This document shows, piece by piece, positions 8,402 through 12,623 of a stretch of DNA of 12,623 nt. Origin of the DNA: DATGMB01 sp035293845 (GTDB lineage: Bacteria > Acidobacteriota > Terriglobia > Bryobacterales > Bryobacteraceae); assembly GCA_035293845.1 (NCBI GenBank), contig DATGMB010000325.1, forward strand, positions 1 to 12,623, given 5' to 3'. The notes beneath the pieces were generated by a model. It did not search any database and was not told where the DNA came from. It saw only the letters and a program-made list of their open reading frames with translations. The position numbers and the translations under genes were made by a program. The stretch's first letter is position 1; each line of letters begins with the position of its first letter.

Positions 8402-8430
8402 CATCCCAGGCCGGGCTCCAGCCCCTACAG
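8396..8430. repeat. Palindromic element overlapping the nfo stop codon
   Basis: CTGTAG (8396-8401, including the nfo stop TAG) pairs with CTACAG (8425-8430). An inner GGGC/GCCC stem (8413-8416, 8421-8424) gives a branched or bulged hairpin. A second 6-bp stem follows (GCACGC 8435-8440, GCGTGC 8455-8460). No clear T-run follows either, so termination is uncertain. A REP-like element is the alternative. Confidence 0.4.
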
Positions 8431-8490
8431 ACAGGCACGCCGGAGCAAAAACGAGCGTGCACACCCAAAAAGAAGGAACTTCAGGTTTCT

Positions 8491-9447
8491 ATGCGGACCC
8501 TTTCTGTCTTGTTTTGCCTGATCGCGGCAGCGCAAATTCCCATTGGTGCGGCAGACGACGGCGGCCCTCGTCCGGACGATCACCAGACGATAGCCCGGCA
8601 CGCTCCGCCGCAGAAAAATCCGGCGGACATCCGGGTGGATGTGAACATGGCGCTCGTACCCGTCACGGTGATGGATACCTATGGGCACAACGTGACCGGT
8701 CTGAACCGGGAAAATTTTCGTGTGTTCGATGAAACCGAACCGCGGGACATCATCTCGTTCGGCTCGGCGGACGCGCCCGTGAGCGTCGGCCTGATCTACG
8801 ATGCGAGCGGCAGCATGGGGGACAAGTTCCGCATCGCACGCGAGGCCCCGGCGCAGTTATTCGCGCAGCTCAACCCGGAGGACGAGGCGTTCCTGGTGAC
8901 CGTATCGGACCGGCCCGAACTGCGCCAGGATTTCACCTCGCGGCTTCAGGAGATCACCAACACGCTCCTGTTCGTGAGTCCCCGCGGGCAAACTTCGCTC
9001 GTTGATGGCATCTACATGGGCCTGCAGCGGCTTCGTAAGGCGCACAATAAGCGAAGGGCGCTGATCGTGGTTTCCGACGGCGGCGATAACAACAGCCGCT
9101 ACAACATCCGGGAGCTGGCCAATCTGGCGGCCGAGGCCGATGCCCAGATCTTCACGATCTGCCTGTACGGGAATCCGCAGAGCCCCGAAGAGTTGACCGG
9201 GCCGGCGCTGCTCGACCGTCTCTCGCGGGTGAGCGGCGGGATCAACTACATGATCACCGATGTCAACAACATGAAATCGGCGTTCGGCCGCATCGGCGTG
9301 ACGCTGCACCACGAATACATGCTCGGGATCTATCCGGCTGACGGCGCGCCGAGCGGAAAATTCCGCAAACTCAAGGTCCAGGTGCTGGCGCCGGCCGGTA
9401 TTCCGAGGCTGCAGATTTACGCACGAAGCGGATATTACGTGCCCTAG
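8491..9447 (+). CDS. Secreted VWA-domain protein of the acidobacterial VWFA-related type
   Basis: This is an exported protein with a von Willebrand factor A domain, expected to bind a ligand or partner through a divalent metal. The 318-residue product starts with a Sec-type signal peptide (MRTLSVLFCLIAAAQIPIGA, about residues 1-20). A short region follows with the family pattern VDVNMALVPVTVMDTYGHNV and LNRENFRVFD(E), then the VWA domain from about 96. The metal-ion-dependent adhesion site is complete: DASGS at 104-108, T168 in GQTSLVDGIY, and D196 in VVSDGGDN. The C-terminal end (HHEYMLGIYPAD and RKLKVQVL) also matches the acidobacterial VWFA-related domain proteins, which are very numerous in that phylum and of unknown role. 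There is no lipobox and no C-terminal membrane segment. An AGG lies about 9 bases before the ATG. It reads alone: a palindrome separates it from nfo, and a hairpin follows its stop. Confidence 0.92.
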   Translation: MRTLSVLFCLIAAAQIPIGAADDGGPRPDDHQTIARHAPPQKNPADIRVDVNMALVPVTVMDTYGHNVTGLNRENFRVFDETEPRDIISFGSADAPVSVGLIYDASGSMGDKFRIAREAPAQLFAQLNPEDEAFLVTVSDRPELRQDFTSRLQEITNTLLFVSPRGQTSLVDGIYMGLQRLRKAHNKRRALIVVSDGGDNNSRYNIRELANLAAEADAQIFTICLYGNPQSPEELTGPALLDRLSRVSGGINYMITDVNNMKSAFGRIGVTLHHEYMLGIYPADGAPSGKFRKLKVQVLAPAGIPRLQIYARSGYYVP

Positions 9448-9472
9448 GGAGGCGCACGTGAGCCGCAACGGC

Positions 9473-9512
9473 GGGCCAGGGGGTCGGGGGGCAAGCTCCC
9501 GGTCCCTGGCCC
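9473..9512. terminator. Strong hairpin between convergent genes, possible bidirectional terminator
   Basis: GGGCCAGGG (9473-9481) and CCCTGGCCC (9504-9512) form a perfect 9-bp stem, with further G/C pairing possible inside the loop. It sits between the stop of the VWA gene (9447) and the stop of the convergent 90-residue gene (9526). On the plus strand the nearest T-run is TTTT about 10 bases downstream, so it is not a textbook intrinsic terminator. Confidence 0.5.
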
Positions 9513-9525
9513 TAACCTCTGCTTT

Positions 9526-9798
9526 TCAGGCCCACTTCTCCATCAAGGGTTGATCGAATATGTGCTCCGGGACGCCTTGGGCGAGGGCGGCTTCCCGGGT
9601 GCAGATCCAGTATTCCGGTTGCCAGCGTTCCTTGCGGTCGTACGGTGGACGGTAAACAAAAAAACCCGGAGAGCGGCGACGTACCCTCGGTTCGGTGCGC
9701 GTTTCCTTGCCCAGCGTACACGCTTCCCGAAGGGCCGTTTCGAAGCTGTCATAGGGCCCGTCGATATAATCGCGATGATTGATAATATGCCAGTCCAT
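9526..9798 (-). CDS. Hypothetical protein, 90 residues
   Basis: I do not recognise this protein. It begins MDWHIINHRDYIDGPYDSFE and ends VPEHIFDQPLMEKWA, is rich in aromatic and charged residues, and has no signal peptide or membrane helix. The middle (residues about 36-66) is basic, with RVRRRSPGFFVYRPPYDRKE and then WQPEYWICTREAAL. The balanced composition, with many Trp, Tyr, His and Asp, differs from the Arg/Ala/Gly-rich shadow frames in the region, so I judge it a real gene. The ribosome site is poor: AGGTAAG lies about 12 bases before the ATG. It is convergent with the VWA gene and divergent from leuS. A role as a small soluble cytoplasmic protein is all that can be said. Confidence 0.6.
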   Translation of the reverse strand: MDWHIINHRDYIDGPYDSFETALREACTLGKETRTEPRVRRRSPGFFVYRPPYDRKERWQPEYWICTREAALAQGVPEHIFDQPLMEKWA

Positions 9799-9862
9799 GG
9801 GCGGGAGAACTTACCTGCCTTACCAATAATTTGGATGAGAAAAGACGGGGTTTGGTTTCACT

Positions 9863-9886
9863 GGGGCCGCGGCCGGGGCCGCGGCC
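9863..9886. repeat. 12-bp perfect tandem repeat of a palindromic unit
   Basis: GGGGCCGCGGCC occurs twice head to tail (9863-9874 and 9875-9886). Each unit contains the palindrome GGCCGCGGCC, so the pair can also fold on itself. It lies in the 177-base spacer between the divergent 90-residue gene and leuS. Confidence 0.7.
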
Positions 9887-9903
9887 TCCGGCGGGACTTC
9901 GGA

Positions 9904-9920
9904 CGGCAGGCGGCCTGCCG
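9904..9920. repeat. Hairpin in the leuS upstream region
   Basis: CGGCAGG (9904-9910) pairs with CCTGCCG (9914-9920) over a 3-base loop. It lies about 55 bases before the leuS ATG. No T-run follows, and no leader peptide or T-box features are visible, so a regulatory role is only possible. Confidence 0.4.
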
Positions 9921-9975
9921 GGGCGGCGGGGAGCCGGGCTTGCTACGATGAAACTTACCCCGTCCAAGCAGCCCT

Positions 9976-12417
9976 ATGCCGGAAAAGCCATACGACCACA
10001 ACCAGATCGAACTGAAATGGTTCGAGCGGTGGCGCGACGCCGACTTCTACCGCGCCGAGGAGAATTCCGCCAAGCCGAAGTTCTACGTCCTGGAGATGCT
10101 GCCGTATCCGAGCGGGACGCTGCACATCGGCCACATCCGGAACTACTCGATCGGCGACGCTCTGGCGCGCTACAAGTGGATGCGCGGCTTCAACGTCCTG
10201 CACCCGATGGGGTGGGACGCCTTCGGCTTGCCGGCCGAGAACGCGGCCATCGCGAATCAGCGGCCGCCGCGCGAGTGGACGCTACAAAATATCGCGGCGA
10301 TGAAGAAGACGCACCGCCGCTTCGGATTCAGCTACGACTGGGACCGCGAAGTCTCCACCTGCGAGCCCGAATACTACCGCTGGAACCAGTGGTTTTTCCT
10401 CAAAATGCTGGAACGCGGCCTGGCCTACCGCAAGCGGGCGCTGGTCAACTGGTGCCCCAAGTGCGCCACCGTGCTGGCCAACGAGCAGGTGGTCGAAGGC
10501 TGCTGCTGGCGGCATGAAGACACGCCGGTCGAGCAGCGGGCGCTCGAACAGTGGTTCCTCAAAATCACCGATTACGCGCAGCAGCTCCTCGATGACATGC
10601 AGCAGCTCGAAGGCGGGTGGCCGGAGCGCGTGCTCACGATGCAGCGGAACTGGATCGGGCGCTCGGAGGGCGCGGAGATCGATTTCCAGCTGCAGGGGTC
10701 AGGGGAGCCCATCCGCGTCTTCACCACCCGCGTCGATACCATCTACGGCGCGACCTGCGTGATTCTCGCGCCGGAGCATCCGTTGGCCGAAAAGCTGCTC
10801 GATGCCGAAGGCCGGGCGCGCGCCAAGGCGATGGTCGACGCGCGGGCGGGCCGCGATCCGGGCGATATCGAAAAAGAAGGCTTCTTCACGGGGCATTCCG
10901 CCGTGAACCCGTACAGCGGCGAGCAGGTCCCGGTCTGGATCGGCAACTTCGTGCTGATGGGTTACGGCACCGGCGCGATTATGGCCGTGCCGGCGCACGA
11001 CGAGCGCGATTTTGAGTTCTGCCGCAAGTACGGGATCGCGGTGCGTCCGGTGATCCGGCCGGCGGATGGCGCGCTAGCGGTCGAGCCGGGAATGAAGGAG
11101 GCATTCACCGAGTACGGCATCGTCGAAAACTCCGGGCCGTGGTCCGGCCTCGCGAGCGAAGAGGCGCGGCGGCGGATGGCGGCGTATGCGGAGGAGCACG
11201 GCTTCGGCAAGGCCGCGATCACCTTCCGCATCAAGGATTGGGGCATCTCGCGGCAGCGTTATTGGGGCACGCCGATCCCGGTGATCCACTGCGCGAAATG
11301 CGGGGTGGTCCCGGTGCCCGAAGATCAGCTTCCGGTGGTGCTGCCGGACCGGGTGGAAATCACCGGCACCGGCCGGTCGCCGCTCGAAAATGTGCCCGAG
11401 TTCGTGAATGTGGCGTGCCCGAAGTGCGGCGGCGCGGCGCGGCGCGAGACGGACACGATGGACACATTCATCGACTCCTCCTGGTACTTCTACCGCTACT
11501 GCGATCCGCACAACGCGAAGCTGCCGTTCGACCCGGAGAAGATCGCCTACTGGTTCGAGATCGACCAGTACATCGGCGGCGTCGAGCACGCCATCCTGCA
11601 CCTGATCTACTCGCGGTTCTTCACGAAGATGATGCGGGATATCGGGCTCATTAAGAACAGCGAGCCGGCGCAGCGCCTGTTCACGCAGGGCATGGTGATC
11701 GCCGAGGGCGCGAAGATGTCGAAATCCAAGGGGAACGTGGTGGGCGCCGATATGCTGGCGGAAAAATACGGCACCGACACCGCGCGGATGTTCGTGCTCT
11801 TCGCGGCGCCGCCCGAAAAGGAAGTCGACTGGCGCTGGGAAGGCGCCGACGGCATTTACCGCTTCCTCGGCCGCGTGTACCGCTTCGCGACGCGCCATAT
11901 CGGCGCCGCGGCGCCGGAGACCGGCGAATCCGACCGTGCCGTGCTTCGCAAACTGCACCAGACGCTGCGCAAGATCACCGAAGATTTCGAGACGCGCTGG
12001 CACTTCAATACGTGCATCGCGAGCGTGATGGAGCTGGTCAACGTGCTCTATGCGGAGGAGGCCCGCATCGGCCGCGCCGCGATGCAGGAGGTTCTGGAGA
12101 AGCTCGCGCTGATGCTGGCGCCGTTCGCGCCGTATCTCTCGCAGGAGATCTGGGACGAGCTGGGCAACCAGGGACCGGTGTTCCGGCAGTGCTGGCCGGC
12201 TTTCGATCCGGAGCTGGCCAAGGAGGATCTGGCGGAAGTGGTGGTGCAGGTGAACGGGAAGCTGCGCAGCCGCGTCTTCGTTCCGTTCGGGACGGCGAAA
12301 GAGGAACTGGAATCGCGGGCGCGGGCGGATGAAAAAGTGCAGCCGTTCCTGGCCGGCAAGCAGGTGGCCAAGGTGATTCTGGTGCCGGACAAAATCGTGA
12401 ATTTCGTGGTGAAGTAG
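9976..12417 (+). CDS. leuS: Leucyl-tRNA synthetase
   Basis: This cytoplasmic class I synthetase charges tRNA-Leu with leucine (EC 6.1.1.4). The 813-residue product has the ATP-binding HIGH motif at 50-53 (GTLHIGHIRNY) and KMSKS at 580-584 (EGAKMSKSKGNVV). The WDAFGLPAENAA segment near 80-91 is typical of bacterial LeuRS. The inserted CP1 editing domain (about 225-420) carries TTRVDTIYGAT and GTGAIMAVPAHDERDFEF, including the conserved aspartate used in clearing mischarged tRNA. Two CxxC pairs occur: WCPKC near 159 and CAKC/CPKC at about 437 and 480. The segment TMDTFIDSSWYFYRY precedes the catalytic C-half, and the anticodon-binding and C-terminal domains end in KVILVPDKIVNFVVK. The length is slightly short of the 860-residue E. 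coli enzyme. The ATG at 9976 has almost no ribosome site; an ATG at 9949 is in another frame. No operon partner is visible in the window. Confidence 0.98.
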   Translation: MPEKPYDHNQIELKWFERWRDADFYRAEENSAKPKFYVLEMLPYPSGTLHIGHIRNYSIGDALARYKWMRGFNVLHPMGWDAFGLPAENAAIANQRPPREWTLQNIAAMKKTHRRFGFSYDWDREVSTCEPEYYRWNQWFFLKMLERGLAYRKRALVNWCPKCATVLANEQVVEGCCWRHEDTPVEQRALEQWFLKITDYAQQLLDDMQQLEGGWPERVLTMQRNWIGRSEGAEIDFQLQGSGEPIRVFTTRVDTIYGATCVILAPEHPLAEKLLDAEGRARAKAMVDARAGRDPGDIEKEGFFTGHSAVNPYSGEQVPVWIGNFVLMGYGTGAIMAVPAHDERDFEFCRKYGIAVRPVIRPADGALAVEPGMKEAFTEYGIVENSGPWSGLASEEARRRMAAYAEEHGFGKAAITFRIKDWGISRQRYWGTPIPVIHCAKCGVVPVPEDQLPVVLPDRVEITGTGRSPLENVPEFVNVACPKCGGAARRETDTMDTFIDSSWYFYRYCDPHNAKLPFDPEKIAYWFEIDQYIGGVEHAILHLIYSRFFTKMMRDIGLIKNSEPAQRLFTQGMVIAEGAKMSKSKGNVVGADMLAEKYGTDTARMFVLFAAPPEKEVDWRWEGADGIYRFLGRVYRFATRHIGAAAPETGESDRAVLRKLHQTLRKITEDFETRWHFNTCIASVMELVNVLYAEEARIGRAAMQEVLEKLALMLAPFAPYLSQEIWDELGNQGPVFRQCWPAFDPELAKEDLAEVVVQVNGKLRSRVFVPFGTAKEELESRARADEKVQPFLAGKQVAKVILVPDKIVNFVVK

Positions 12418-12623
12418 ACCCGCAGGCCGGGGCGTTCGTCCAGGCGAAGGCGGTTTGGCAAACAAAAAACCGCTACGAATTAGCCCGCATTTCTCACAGG
12501 CGTGATCACGGCGGCCGACGCCCGCCGGTTTGGGGGCTGGATCTCTGTAGAGAGCCCAAAATGGGCATACACCAGCGCAACGTGTATAACGCAGAAGCGT
12601 CGCGGCCGATGGGGACCGCCGTG
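12418..12623. other. Non-coding tail with one stem-loop; no gene identified
   Basis: GCGGTTT (12450-12456) pairs with AAACCGC (12467-12473) around a 10-base loop, 33 bases after the leuS stop. It could be a weak leuS terminator, but no T-run follows on the plus strand. Beyond it the sequence shows no frame with convincing protein character. On the minus strand a frame stays open from the window edge to about 12483 for some 46 codons but resembles nothing I know. The stretch ATTAGCCCGCATTTCTCACA (12479-12498) faintly recalls sequence seen near insertion-sequence ends, a weak impression only. Confidence 0.35.

Noticed and set aside
9799..9975. T-box or leader-peptide attenuator before leuS
   Set aside because: No T-box consensus, no leucine-rich leader frame and no terminator with a T-run are visible.
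11074..12465. Minus-strand open frame of 463 codons
   Set aside because: It is antisense to leuS, which carries all expected synthetase motifs.

Overview
The window reads as GC-rich chromosomal DNA from a Gram-negative bacterium, most likely an acidobacterium of the Solibacter/Bryobacter type. The lineage call rests on three things: a secreted VWA protein of the acidobacterial 'VWFA-related' type, a small CxxC protein with an N-terminal pattern I associate with that phylum, and GC-rich codon use. It is an inference from gene content; no phylogeny was run.

Positions 1-7013 hold one long leftward (minus-strand) operon that encodes a complete tripartite efflux system. It opens with a near-perfect sigma70-type promoter (TTGACA, 16-bp spacer, TATAAT; 6986-7013). 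The genes follow in this order: a TetR-family regulator (6355-6960), a TolC-family outer-membrane channel (5030-6358), a YbhG/HlyD-type periplasmic adaptor (3858-5033), two separate ABC ATPases (3120-3857 and 2168-3130) and two ABC-2 permeases (931-2064 and 1-926, the last cut by the window edge). Most junctions are ATGA overlaps, direct TAA-ATG abutments or gaps of a few bases, so translation is probably coupled. The order matches the Escherichia coli cecR-ybhG-ybhF-ybhS-ybhR cluster with two differences: a dedicated TolC gene is included, and the double ATPase YbhF is split into two genes. The only substantial gap in the operon (2065-2167) is filled by a long imperfect palindrome that looks like an interspersed repeat.

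Positions 7014-9447 run rightward: a small CxxC protein (7196-7495), endonuclease IV (nfo, about 7526-8401, with no canonical start codon) and a secreted VWA-domain protein (8491-9447). Palindromic sequences follow nfo and the VWA gene. A 90-residue unrecognised protein (9526-9798) lies on the minus strand, convergent with the VWA gene and divergent from leuS.

Positions 9976-12417 encode leucyl-tRNA synthetase, preceded by a GC-rich spacer with a 12-bp tandem repeat. The last 206 bases contain a short stem-loop and no gene I can identify. I saw no tRNA, rRNA, CRISPR array or intact insertion sequence. The most interesting points are the self-contained split-YbhF exporter with one ATPase lacking the switch histidine, the palindrome inside that operon, and the apparent CTG start of nfo.
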